Below, piece by piece: positions 35,143 to 43,806 of a DNA stretch of 64,000 bases. The notes beneath the pieces are model-generated. The model ran no database searches. It had not been told where the DNA came from and saw only the letters and a program-made list of their open reading frames with translations. Both the position numbers and the translations under genes were made by a program. This stretch comes from CALODL01 sp942492115 (GTDB taxonomy: Bacteria; Planctomycetota; Phycisphaerae; UBA1845; CAIVHJ01). Every line of letters starts with the position of its first letter. Within the stretch, counting starts at the first letter, position 1. The stretch is from NCBI GenBank assembly GCA_942492115.1, contig CALODL010000001.1:1-64000 (forward strand), written 5' to 3'.

Positions 35143-36300
35143 ATGCCAGAAGCATTAGATTTCTATTCAATCAGGGACCAACTGACCGAAGACGAGCGCC
35201 AGATTCAGGATGCCGTGGGCCGGTGGGTTGACGACAAGGTCATTCCGATCATTGGGCCGTGCTTCGAGAAGGAGGAGTTCCCCAAGCACCTCATTCCCGA
35301 GATGGCCGAAATGGGTTTGTTTGGGCCAACGATCGAGGGCTACGACTGTGCGGGCCTGAACAATATCGCCTACGGGCTGATCATGCAGGAGCTCGAGCGT
35401 GGCGACAGTGGCTTGCGCAGCTTCGCTTCCGTCCAGAGCGGCCTGGTGATGTTCCCGATCCTGGCCTACGGTAGCCAGGAACAGAAAGACCGCTGGCTTC
35501 CCCAGATGGCGAAGGCCGAGGCCATCGGCTGCTTTGGTCTGACCGAGCCCGATGGTGGTAGCGATCCGGGTCATATGAAGACAAAGGCGGTCAAGGATGG
35601 TGGAGACTGGGTGCTCAATGGCGCGAAAATGTGGATTACGAACGGCACGATCGCCGACGTCGCGGTGGTGTGGGCCGATACCGGGGAGGGCATGAAGGGC
35701 TTCCTGGTGGAAAAGGACACGCCCGGATACAGCAGCCGCGATATCGAACATAAGTTTTCGTTGCGTGCATCGATCACCAGCGAGCTTTTCTTTCAGGACT
35801 GCCGCATCCCCGAGAGCAACCGCTTGCCCGAAGCCCACGGCCTGGGTGCACCGCTCAGTTGCCTCACGCAGGCACGTTACGGAATCACGTGGGGGGCCAT
35901 CGGCGCCGCCCAGGCTTGCCTCAATGAAGCGCTCGAGTTCGCTAAGATTCGCGAACTGTTCGGGTCACCGCTATCGCACAAGCAGACCATCCAGATTCGC
36001 CTGGCCGACATGGTTCGTCGAATTACACTCGCGCAGTTCATGTGCTTGCAGCTTGGTAAGCTGAAGGATGCCGGCACCATGCATCATACGCAGGTATCCC
36101 TGGCCAAGTGGAACAATTGCAGAATGGCCATTGATATCGCGCGGGATGCGCGCGACCTGCTGGGTGCAGGAGGCATCAGCATCGAGTGTTGCCCAATCCG
36201 CCATGCCTTGAACATGGAAAGCGTCATTACTTACGAGGGAACCGAGACCATCCATCAACTGATTGTCGGCCGTGAGCTTGCTGGTGAACAGGCGTTCTAG
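35143..36300 (+). CDS. Acyl-CoA dehydrogenase, glutaryl-CoA dehydrogenase-like
   Basis: A 385-residue flavoprotein of the acyl-CoA dehydrogenase family. The FAD/substrate loops GCFGLTEPDGGSDPGHMKT and WITNGTIADVAVVW and the helical C-terminus (FGSPLSHKQTIQIRLADM) are clear. The catalytic Glu is in ITYEGTETIHQLIVGRELAG. The overall pattern is closest to glutaryl-CoA dehydrogenase, which oxidises and decarboxylates glutaryl-CoA; a Glu and Arg near the acid-binding site cannot be checked here, so substrate is provisional. The ATG at 35143 has GGAG at the right distance. The alpha-ketoacid dehydrogenase E1 gene follows, suggesting linked amino-acid catabolism. Confidence 0.88.
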   Translation: MPEALDFYSIRDQLTEDERQIQDAVGRWVDDKVIPIIGPCFEKEEFPKHLIPEMAEMGLFGPTIEGYDCAGLNNIAYGLIMQELERGDSGLRSFASVQSGLVMFPILAYGSQEQKDRWLPQMAKAEAIGCFGLTEPDGGSDPGHMKTKAVKDGGDWVLNGAKMWITNGTIADVAVVWADTGEGMKGFLVEKDTPGYSSRDIEHKFSLRASITSELFFQDCRIPESNRLPEAHGLGAPLSCLTQARYGITWGAIGAAQACLNEALEFAKIRELFGSPLSHKQTIQIRLADMVRRITLAQFMCLQLGKLKDAGTMHHTQVSLAKWNNCRMAIDIARDARDLLGAGGISIECCPIRHALNMESVITYEGTETIHQLIVGRELAGEQAF

Positions 36301-36475
36301 GGGTGGTCCAAGAGGATGGCGCAGTGGAGTCGAGGACAGCGGTCATTATCGCGGCCGCCGGGGTGCGACAGCACGTTGTGGCAGGGTCTCACCGAGCGCA
36401 GCAGGGACATCTCCACATAGAGCCTGAGGCAGAATCGAGTAGGCGACTCTGGCACGGAAAGGGTGAGGCGCAGTC

Positions 36476-38761
36476 ATGGTGTTCAATCGCGCGAACAAGC
36501 TGGATGAGGACTTCGGCAAGTCGGTCCGCATGTGGGCCGATGAGAACGAGCCCCGACCACGACCCGCCGACCTCGATCTACCACTGCGCGACCGTAGCGG
36601 GCCGAGCGCCACGACACTGCTCGATCTGTTCGATTCACAAATCACTTGCCGTCACCTCGATCTCATGGCCCGCGAGCTACGTGCCCGCAACGAGGGGTTC
36701 TACACCATCGGTAGTTGCGGCCATGAAGGCAACGTCGTTCTCGGCGACCTCGTGCGCTGTACAGACCCGGCGTTTCTGCACTACCGCAGTGGTGCCCTGT
36801 TCGTTCAGCGTGGCAAACAGCTGCCGGATCAGGACACCATCCGCGACATCCTGCTCGGGATCGTCGCCAGTACCGAGGACCCCATTGCTGGCGGCCGGCA
36901 TAAGGTGTTCGGCAGCAAACCGCTATGGGTGCCCCCGCAAACCTCGACGATCGCGAGCCATATACCCAAGGCAGTAGGCGCTGCGGTCGCACTGCGTCGC
37001 GCGACGCGCCGTGGATGGTCCTTGCCAGTGCCCGAGGACAGTATCGTTCTGTGCAACTTTGGTGATGCGAGTACGAACCACGCATCGGCCCTGGCCGGAT
37101 TCAATGCAGCGCGCTGGTTGTCCTACCAGCGCCTGCCCGTCCCCATCGTGTTTGTCTGCGAGGACAACGAATGGGGCATTTCGGTCAAGACCCCACCTGG
37201 TTGGATTCAGCACAGCTTCAGCAACCGTCCGGGCCTGACTTACTTTTCGGCCAACGGATGTGATGTGATCGAGGCATACGAAGTCGCGCGTCAGGCCGTC
37301 GATTTCTGTCGGACCCAGCGCATGCCCGTGTTCTTGCACCTCAAGGTCGTGCGGCTGCTCGGCCATGCCGGTAGCGACATGGAGTTGGAATACCGTTCCC
37401 CACAGGAACTGGAAGATACCGAGCGCCGCGATCCGGTGCAGTCGACCGCTCGTGTTGTTCTCGAGCACGGGCTCATGTCGCCTGATGAAGTCATCCGGAA
37501 GTACGAAGCCGTCCGCGGCGTTGTTCAGGCGGCGGCAGACGAGGTCGTGCCACTACCCAAGCTGACCTCGGCCGCGGCAATCATCGAGCCGCTGGCGCCC
37601 TATCACCCGGATCAGGTCGGCGCCGAGGCCGTGCGGCCGGTTTCCGATGACGAACGGAAGCCAGCGTTCGAGGATGTGCGTGCCTTGCCGGAAGAGTCCA
37701 TCCCGCGTCACCTGGCGGTCATGATCAACTACGGGTTGCGGGATATGATGACCAAGTATCCGCACTCACTATTGTTCGGCGAAGACGTGGCGCGCAAGGG
37801 CGGCGTCTACAACGTGACTGCCGGTCTGCGCAATTGCTTCGGTCCCGGACGCGTATTCAACACGCTACTCGACGAAACCGACATCCTCGGAATGGCACTT
37901 GGCGCCGGACACCTGGGAATCCTTCCGATCCCCGAAATCCAGTACCTGGCGTATTTTCATAATGCCTGCGATCAAATCCGAGGTGAAGCGTCGAGCCTGC
38001 AGTATTTTTCGAAAGATCAGTTCCGCAATCCGATGGTCGTACGCATCGCATCATTCGCATACCAGAAGGGTTTCGGTGGGCATTTCCACAACGACAATAC
38101 GGTCGCGCCGTTGCGTGACATCCCAGGTGTAATCATCGCCGTGCCGGCTCGCGGAGACGATGCCGTGGGAATGCTGCGGACGTGTTTTGCGCTGGCAGCG
38201 ATCGACGGGCGTGTCGTGTTGTTCCTCGAACCGATCGCCCTGTACATGACCAAGGATTTGCATGAGCCCAAGGACGGTGGATGGTTGAGCAGCTATCCGT
38301 CACAGGGGACGGCTGTCGGGTTGGGTGAGGGGCGAGTGTACAATGAGAACGCCTCAGACCTGACGATCATTACGTTTGGCAATGGTGTGTTCCTGTCGCT
38401 GCGGGCCGCACGTCAGGTCGAACAACAACACGGCATCAAGGCTCGCGTGGTCGATATTCGCTGGTTGGCACCACTCAACGGTGCATTCATTTGCGAGCAG
38501 GCTCGAGCCACGGGCCGCGTGGTCATCGTCGATGAAACGCGGCGCTCCGGCGGAATGAGTGAAGCGCTTTTCACGGCGCTGATAGAAGGGGGCTGCCAGG
38601 ACATACCGATGTCACGTGTTGCAGCCGTAGACAGCTTCATACCATTGGGGCCTGCAGCGCTCGAGGTGCTGCCGAGCGAAGCCCAGATTGCACAGGCCAT
38701 CGTCGAGATGACATCTCGTGGCGCGAGGACAACAGACCGTGAGTCAGCACATCGCTCCTGA
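36476..38761 (+). CDS. Fused alpha/beta E1 of a branched-chain 2-oxoacid dehydrogenase
   Basis: A 761-residue thiamine-diphosphate enzyme in which E1 alpha (about 1-390) and E1 beta (about 420-761) are joined. In the alpha part the ThDP motif reads CNFGDASTNHASALAGFN, and GGRHKVFGSKPLWVPPQTS contacts the cofactor region. In the beta part LLFGEDVARKGGVYNVTAGL, NTLLDETDILGMALGAGHLG and VVDIRWLAPL are canonical. Fused forms are known in several phyla. It decarboxylates branched 2-oxoacids and passes the acyl group to an E2, whose gene is not in the window. GAGG is 7 bases before the ATG. It lies 175 bases after the dehydrogenase gene. Confidence 0.92.
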   Translation: MVFNRANKLDEDFGKSVRMWADENEPRPRPADLDLPLRDRSGPSATTLLDLFDSQITCRHLDLMARELRARNEGFYTIGSCGHEGNVVLGDLVRCTDPAFLHYRSGALFVQRGKQLPDQDTIRDILLGIVASTEDPIAGGRHKVFGSKPLWVPPQTSTIASHIPKAVGAAVALRRATRRGWSLPVPEDSIVLCNFGDASTNHASALAGFNAARWLSYQRLPVPIVFVCEDNEWGISVKTPPGWIQHSFSNRPGLTYFSANGCDVIEAYEVARQAVDFCRTQRMPVFLHLKVVRLLGHAGSDMELEYRSPQELEDTERRDPVQSTARVVLEHGLMSPDEVIRKYEAVRGVVQAAADEVVPLPKLTSAAAIIEPLAPYHPDQVGAEAVRPVSDDERKPAFEDVRALPEESIPRHLAVMINYGLRDMMTKYPHSLLFGEDVARKGGVYNVTAGLRNCFGPGRVFNTLLDETDILGMALGAGHLGILPIPEIQYLAYFHNACDQIRGEASSLQYFSKDQFRNPMVVRIASFAYQKGFGGHFHNDNTVAPLRDIPGVIIAVPARGDDAVGMLRTCFALAAIDGRVVLFLEPIALYMTKDLHEPKDGGWLSSYPSQGTAVGLGEGRVYNENASDLTIITFGNGVFLSLRAARQVEQQHGIKARVVDIRWLAPLNGAFICEQARATGRVVIVDETRRSGGMSEALFTALIEGGCQDIPMSRVAAVDSFIPLGPAALEVLPSEAQIAQAIVEMTSRGARTTDRESAHRS

Positions 38762-39353
38762 GCTCCCCCGCCGTGGGTCGTTGCGTCTGCTGTATTGCCC
38801 GGGTTGCGGATACGCGCTTGATGGCCTGCCGCTCGTTCACATGTGTCCTGAGTGCGGCTTTGCGTACGACCAGGATATGTTCGCGGTATACGGTCGCCTC
38901 GTAGACGATAAGTGTTATCACCCGGCGTTCGTGCTGTTACCGGTCGGGTTGATTGGATTTGCTCTGTATCACATGGTCATCAACGCAACCATCAGTATGT
39001 TTGCAAGCATACTGATCCTCGTGGGCGTGGGGACGATCGCAGAGTGGGGCCGCAAGCGGACACGGTCCTACGGGATGGCTGGTACCGAGCAATTCTTGTT
39101 CACAGGCGCTGGCCTGGGTCAGCGCACCGGGTGGGGTCCCGTCCGAGTATTGCCATGGTCGATGTTCACGAAGCTTCGTGTGCTCAAAGTGTTCGGGGGA
39201 AAGTGGCGTTTCGATATCCATAAACCGTTGTTCGGGGTGATCTCCCTGGGGCCTCATGTCGGCGGGGTCATTGAACTGGCCCCCGAAGACGTCGAGGTGT
39301 TCAAAGCTGAAATCACGCGCCGTTTGCGCACTGCGCACAAGGCGTGCTCATGA
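38739..39353 (+). CDS. Membrane protein with N-terminal zinc ribbon
   Basis: The 204-residue product begins (after about 15 residues) with a zinc ribbon CPGCGYALDGLPLVHMCPEC, then two close membrane helices (AFVLLPVGLIGFALYHMVIN and ISMFASILILVGVGTIAEW), then a cytoplasmic PH-like domain rich in strands (SYGMAGTEQFLFTGAGLGQ, VIELAPEDVEVFKAEI). I favour the GTG at 38739, with GAGGA about 9 bases before it; it overlaps the last 23 bases of the E1 gene. The same ribbon type is seen at the other end of two further membrane proteins in this window. Function unknown. Confidence 0.72.
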   Translation: MSQHIAPELPRRGSLRLLYCPGCGYALDGLPLVHMCPECGFAYDQDMFAVYGRLVDDKCYHPAFVLLPVGLIGFALYHMVINATISMFASILILVGVGTIAEWGRKRTRSYGMAGTEQFLFTGAGLGQRTGWGPVRVLPWSMFTKLRVLKVFGGKWRFDIHKPLFGVISLGPHVGGVIELAPEDVEVFKAEITRRLRTAHKACS

Positions 39354-39362
39354 GGGACAGTC

Positions 39363-40028
39363 ATGTCAGCACCACAGATTCCGTATCGCGCCCGTGAGCT
39401 GCCCGCCACCGAAGTCGATCGCGTGCTCGAGAAGGAGTATGCTCTGGCCAACAGTCGTCGTAGCGTGCGGTTTTTCTCCGACCGGCCCGTTTCGCGCGAT
39501 GTGATCGAGCGGTTGATTCGCATTGGTGGCACCGCGCCGTCGGGCGCCAACCTTCAACCCTGGCATTTCGTAGCTATTGATGATCCTGGGATGAAGTCCG
39601 CTATTCGGCACGCTGCGGAGAAAGTCGAACGCGAGTTCTACGAGCGCCGCGCATCCGACGAATGGCTCAAGGCGCTAGAGCCATTGGGTACCGATTGCAG
39701 CAAACCGTTTCTCGAGATCGCGCCATGGTTGGTGATCGTTTTTCGTCAAAGATGGTTTGGCGCGGGGTCGACGCGACAGAAGACATACTACTCGTCCGAG
39801 TCAGTCGGTATCGCAGTTGGCATGCTGATTGCTGCCATTCATCGTGTGGGGCTGTGTACCTTGACCCATACGCCGGCCCCGATGCAATTCCTGCGTGAAA
39901 TCTGTGCGCGGCCCGAAAACGAAACACCGTTCGTTCTGCTGCCGATCGGGTATGCCGCAGAGGCTTGTACAGTGCCCGATATTGCCCGCAAACCAGTCGA
40001 CGAAATCGTGCAATGGAATCGTGGGTAA
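39363..40028 (+). CDS. Nitroreductase family protein, iodotyrosine deiodinase-like
   Basis: A 221-residue FMN-dependent nitroreductase-fold protein. The N-terminal SRRSVRFFSDRPVSRDVIE and GGTAPSGANLQPWHFVAI are the standard FMN-phosphate and nicotinamide-side motifs, and VGLCTLTHTPAPMQFL with LLPIGYAAEACTVPD completes the set. The active-site lid segment VEREFYERRASDEWLKAL is like that of iodotyrosine deiodinase relatives, so the natural substrate may be a halogenated or aromatic compound. The enzyme would act as a homodimer. The ATG at 39363 is 9 bases after the preceding stop codon, so it belongs to the same unit. Confidence 0.9.
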   Translation: MSAPQIPYRARELPATEVDRVLEKEYALANSRRSVRFFSDRPVSRDVIERLIRIGGTAPSGANLQPWHFVAIDDPGMKSAIRHAAEKVEREFYERRASDEWLKALEPLGTDCSKPFLEIAPWLVIVFRQRWFGAGSTRQKTYYSSESVGIAVGMLIAAIHRVGLCTLTHTPAPMQFLREICARPENETPFVLLPIGYAAEACTVPDIARKPVDEIVQWNRG

Positions 40029-40218
40029 CGCTCTTCTCCACAGGGGCCCAGCATCGATCCTCTGAACTCGCACGGAACCGGTTGAGTATGGGGCCGTGAT
40101 GTGGTCGGATCGTTCGAGCCACTCTCTTCACGGGCTCAACCTTTCGTAAACGCATCCCCGCAGCTCCGGAATCAGCAGACTAGAGAGCTGTTTATGTGCA
40201 GCAGATTGTGCTGAAGAA

Positions 40219-40262
40219 CCAAAAAAAAGACGCGTGCAGTGCGGGGCACCACGCGCGTCTTG
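40219..40262 (-). terminator. Rho-independent terminator of the protease gene
   Basis: Arms AAGACGCG (40227-40234) and CGCGTCTT (40254-40261) flank a 19-base loop; an A8 run on the plus strand gives T8 on the minus strand. An outer GAACCAA/TTGGTTC pair (40216-40222, 40268-40274) extends the stem. It ends transcription 20 bases after the protease stop. Confidence 0.8.
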
Positions 40263-40281
40263 TTCTGTTGGTTCGTGCTGG

Positions 40282-42579
40282 CTAGTTCAGGATTTCCATC
40301 GCATCAGGATCGTCGACACGATAGCCCTTGGTGTCGTCGCCGATGGGGTTCATCACGGCACGCAACGCACCGTAGGCTGTGGATATCTTGCCCATTTCGG
40401 CCTGTATCTTGTCCAGTTTTCGCTGCTGGGACTGAATGGACTTGTTGTCGGCCTCCCGAATCTGAATCTCGCGCTGCAGGTCAGTTGAACGCTCCTGCAA
40501 CTTCTGGAGCGCTTCGAACATCAGTCGCGTTCGCGATCGCCACAGACGGAACAGATCCATCTCGGCATTACCCGGGTTGAGGAACTCGGCGATGAGCAGT
40601 GGCTCCTCCTGGCGGCTCAGCTTGCGATCCAGGCCCTGCCACGTGCTGAATTTCTCGGGCTGGGTCCGTCGATGGGCAATCATCAGGCCACGCGCTTCGT
40701 CGACAAGTTCAGCGCAAATGGCCTTGCCCGCTCGTGAGAACACGGCCGGATCACTCAGGGGCTCACCGAAGTACTTGCCGTTTTCGTATTTCTCGAGAAC
40801 GTAGCTGCGCGACAGCCCGTACCAGTTCGTTGGGAATAAGGCGTTCTTCACGCCACGGTACTCCTCCCGCGCTTCATCATACTGGCCACTGCGCAACAGG
40901 TACTCAGCGTACAACACGTTGATTTGGTAACGAACCGGCTTGGGGAAACGGCGGAACGTCTCCTCGTCGCGGAGCTCGTCCAGCAGCCCACCGGCTTTCT
41001 TCAAGTCCCCCCGATCGATAGTTGAGGCAATGGGCTTCAGGTCTCTGTCCGTAATGCCGGCGAGCGAGGCGAGATCAATCGATCCGCCCCAGCGGTGTGC
41101 CGGGTTGCTCTCGCGTACTTGTACATTTTTTACATTCTCCAGTGAGAATTCGATGGGGGTTCCGGTCCAGGTCATGATGGCCTTGATGGTGTGCGGCTTG
41201 AACGATCCCCGTATTTTTGCTCCGTTGAGTTTATGTAGCGTTGTCTTGTATGAAGCAAATTCGATGCGGCGCAGGTCAGACAATTTGACATTCTTCGTTT
41301 CGCCGCCTTCGCTCTCGAAGACGATGTCACCTTTGATATCCGAAATCGTCAAGACATTGCCATCACCACGAAGTTGGAGCGATGGGATGTCGGGCGGATC
41401 GATAGCCTCGGATGGCCGGCTGAACAGAATGCCCTGGATGTCCGCAACGTTGACCGGCATCTCCTTTAGAGCGCCACGGTTGCGCGAGGTGCTGAAGCGC
41501 AGTTTGCATGCCTTGGAATCGCCAGTCAGGCGGTTCCCGCCATCCATCAGCAGCGTCATGCGGCCAGCTTCGTTATGCAGGTACCCCGCGAAGTCGCGCG
41601 GCACATTGATCGTCCCCAGGGGTGATGTGATGGGGATATCTTCGTTGAGGATTTTTCCTTCCTGTTTGCCGCCGTCGCTGAACGTCAGGAAGTCGTTAAC
41701 GGGGTCACGCTTCTCGCCAGGCAGGAAGACTCGGCCATTCTTGTCGTAGAGCAAGTCGAGAAACGGTCGGAGTTCGGTGGTGATCTTATTCAGTCCCAGT
41801 GCGGCACGCATCATGTCCATCACGACATTCGCTGGAATCAGGCCGACCGCGACACCCGTACTGACGTCTACGTTGGCCCGTCCTTCAACGAGAACGCCGA
41901 CCAGGCGGCCGTCTTCGTCAACGACTGGGCCGCCACTATTGCCCTGGGCGCCCTGCGCGTCGGTGTTGATCTTGCCGATACGGCCCGACGGATGGCGCTC
42001 GATCTGCGTCACGTTACCATTGGTCACCTGGACGGGAGCGCTCTTGTCGGAGCTGACGGCGAACCGCGTGCCGCCTGGATAACCGAACACCCAGATGCGA
42101 TCACCTTTCTCAACTTCTTCTGAAGGCTTGAGCGTCAGATAGTCGGGCGTGTACAGGAACTCGCCTTCTTTGTCTTTGACCTGCAGGATCGCGAGGTCCG
42201 CGGTCTCGCTTTGATAAAGCAGTTGACCCGAATAAGTCACTTCGTCTTCGGTCCCACCATGCAGGGTGACGGGATACTGCAGCACGGAGAACTGCGATCG
42301 ATCTCTGAAGTGCTTCATTGGATCATCTGAGAAGTGCCCGGGCATGGCGACGTGATTGTTGGTGAACAGCAGGCCGCTGTCGTTGATGAACCAGCCACTG
42401 CCGAACCCCTGAATCTTGATCTCGTCTTTCTGGTCTTCTTTCTCGCCGATCGCAACCTGTGCCGCGGCGTTCTTGACCTTCTCGAGTACGCTCTCGGGCA
42501 TGTCCTGGCCGCTCGTCACAGCACAGAGACCTGTGATCAGGAAACCCATTCCGAACAGGCAGGTGAGTTGGGTTCGCAT
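40282..42579 (-). CDS. Secreted trypsin-like serine protease with helical C-terminal region
   Basis: A 765-residue exported protein. The ATG at 42579 follows TTGGAG at a fair distance; the next residues are a signal peptide (CLFGMGFLITGLCAVTSGQ). Residues about 27-250 are an S1C/DegP-like protease with the triad H76 (TNNHVAM), D128 (TADLAIL) and S215 (GAQGNSGGPVV). No PDZ domain follows. Instead a long beta-rich part (SH3-like or DUF1573-like repeats around SDLRRIEFASY and VKNVQVRE) and a helical end with a probable coiled coil (LQERSTDLQREIQIREADNK) occur. Probable role is periplasmic proteolysis or envelope quality control; the C-terminal part is unassigned. Confidence 0.87.
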   Translation of the reverse strand: MRTQLTCLFGMGFLITGLCAVTSGQDMPESVLEKVKNAAAQVAIGEKEDQKDEIKIQGFGSGWFINDSGLLFTNNHVAMPGHFSDDPMKHFRDRSQFSVLQYPVTLHGGTEDEVTYSGQLLYQSETADLAILQVKDKEGEFLYTPDYLTLKPSEEVEKGDRIWVFGYPGGTRFAVSSDKSAPVQVTNGNVTQIERHPSGRIGKINTDAQGAQGNSGGPVVDEDGRLVGVLVEGRANVDVSTGVAVGLIPANVVMDMMRAALGLNKITTELRPFLDLLYDKNGRVFLPGEKRDPVNDFLTFSDGGKQEGKILNEDIPITSPLGTINVPRDFAGYLHNEAGRMTLLMDGGNRLTGDSKACKLRFSTSRNRGALKEMPVNVADIQGILFSRPSEAIDPPDIPSLQLRGDGNVLTISDIKGDIVFESEGGETKNVKLSDLRRIEFASYKTTLHKLNGAKIRGSFKPHTIKAIMTWTGTPIEFSLENVKNVQVRESNPAHRWGGSIDLASLAGITDRDLKPIASTIDRGDLKKAGGLLDELRDEETFRRFPKPVRYQINVLYAEYLLRSGQYDEAREEYRGVKNALFPTNWYGLSRSYVLEKYENGKYFGEPLSDPAVFSRAGKAICAELVDEARGLMIAHRRTQPEKFSTWQGLDRKLSRQEEPLLIAEFLNPGNAEMDLFRLWRSRTRLMFEALQKLQERSTDLQREIQIREADNKSIQSQQRKLDKIQAEMGKISTAYGALRAVMNPIGDDTKGYRVDDPDAMEILN

Positions 42580-42844
42580 CGTCTTTAACTCCAAGTGGTG
42601 TTTACAGTTCCGCCTCTCATGGGCGAGGGGAGCGCCGACCGGCTTCAACAAAGTAAGACGCCTGCGGAGCGTCGAGCGGGCCCGGGAAATCAAGTTCGAC
42701 CGCAGAAAACGTACTCATACGCGATTATATGACACGTCGGGAGTGTTGAAAAGAATTCAGGCGTTCGGCCGGGGAGCGCGGGGGGGCTCTGTGATACTAT
42801 GCGGGCCAAGATGTTGAGTACCAGGTCGGAGAGCCGTAAATCCA
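42580..42844. other. Divergent promoter region
   Basis: The 265 bases between the protease gene and the release-factor gene hold no gene I can support. Both are transcribed outwards from here. I see no strong -10 match; TTATAT occurs near 42724. Confidence 0.3.
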
Positions 42845-43291
42845 GTGAAAACAGACGATTTGAACATATTAATTCCCGTCGGAACACGCACGATCGCCAT
42901 TCCCGTAGATGAGGTCTGGTTCGAATACACCACCAGTTCAGGGCCGGGGGGGCAGAATGTCAATCGCGTTCGCACCCGAGCGACCCTGTGTTTCGACCTG
43001 GCGGCGAGTCGGTCCATCACTCAGACGCACAAGCGGTTGATACACCAACACCTCGCCGGTCGGATCAGCCGTGAAGGCGTTATGCGGGTGACCTCTCGGA
43101 AACACCGCAGTCGCGAACCGAACCGCAAAGCGGCCCTCGCACGCTTCGCCGAGCTGCTTGGCGAGGCCCTGCGGCCGCGCAAGGCTCGCGTTGCGACGAA
43201 GCCGTCGAAGGCATCCAAACGCCGCCGCGTCGAGGACAAGCGCAAGCGGTCCCAGATCAAGCAGATGCGCGGGGAAGTACGCGGGGACTAG
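42845..43291 (+). CDS. ArfB-type peptide chain release factor
   Basis: A 148-residue class I release-factor homologue lacking the codon-recognition domains. The catalytic GGQ lies in TTSSGPGGQNVNRVRTRATL. The C-terminal tail is strongly basic (SKASKRRRVEDKRKRSQIK), as in ArfB (YaeJ), which enters the empty A site of stalled ribosomes and hydrolyses the peptidyl-tRNA. The start is GTG at 42845. The last 4 bases overlap the end of the convergent macro-domain gene. No translation-rescue partners such as tmRNA are seen in this window, though that says nothing about the genome. Confidence 0.9.
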   Translation: MKTDDLNILIPVGTRTIAIPVDEVWFEYTTSSGPGGQNVNRVRTRATLCFDLAASRSITQTHKRLIHQHLAGRISREGVMRVTSRKHRSREPNRKAALARFAELLGEALRPRKARVATKPSKASKRRRVEDKRKRSQIKQMRGEVRGD

Positions 43292-43803
43292 GCTCTGATC
43301 AGCTGCGTATAGTGCTCCATGGCCCGGGTATCGAACAGAGCGAAGAGCACGTGAGTGGGTGCAGCGTTCATTTCGAGGAATCCCGTGACGGTTGCGACTG
43401 CGATCGGAGCGGCCGCTTCGAGCGGAAAACCGTAGGCACCACAGCTGATCGCCGGAAAGGCGACGCGCTGGCAGCCGTTGTCGCGCGCGAGCGCGAGGCT
43501 GGCACGATAGCACGCAGCCAGCAGCTCGGCTTCGCCAGAATGCCCATCCCTGTACACCGGGCCTACGGTGTGAATGACATGTCGGGCCATGAGGTCGTAC
43601 CCGCCAGTGATCCTGGCGGAACCGGTCGGGCACCCACCAAGCGAGCGACATTCAGCCAGCAAACATGGCCCGGCGGCCTGATGGATGGCACCGTCGACGC
43701 CCCCGCCCCCCAGCAGGGTCTCGTTGGCCGCATTGACAATGGCATCGACATCCAGCGTCGTGATGTCACATTGCAGGCAGCTGATGCGCGCGTTGGCAGC
43801 CAG
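43288..43803 (-). CDS. Macro-domain protein (ADP-ribose/acetyl-ADP-ribose hydrolase-like), CTG start
   Basis: A 171-residue macro domain. The ADP-ribose-binding elements are AIVNAANETLLGGGGVDGAI, TGSARITGGYDL, VIHTVGPV and FPAISCGAYGFPLE. This branch removes acetyl or ADP-ribosyl groups from acetyl-ADP-ribose or protein. The domain's first strand (ARISCLQCDITTLDVDAIV) lies upstream of any ATG, GTG or TTG; the only upstream in-frame codon that fits is CTG at 43803, with AAGGAG 6 bases before it. That Shine-Dalgarno lies inside the stop region of the preceding gene (stop 43807-43809), so translation should be coupled. A truncated protein from TTG at 43662 would lack the binding site. Confidence 0.78.
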   Translation of the reverse strand: MAANARISCLQCDITTLDVDAIVNAANETLLGGGGVDGAIHQAAGPCLLAECRSLGGCPTGSARITGGYDLMARHVIHTVGPVYRDGHSGEAELLAACYRASLALARDNGCQRVAFPAISCGAYGFPLEAAAPIAVATVTGFLEMNAAPTHVLFALFDTRAMEHYTQLIRA

Positions 43804-43806
43804 GGC

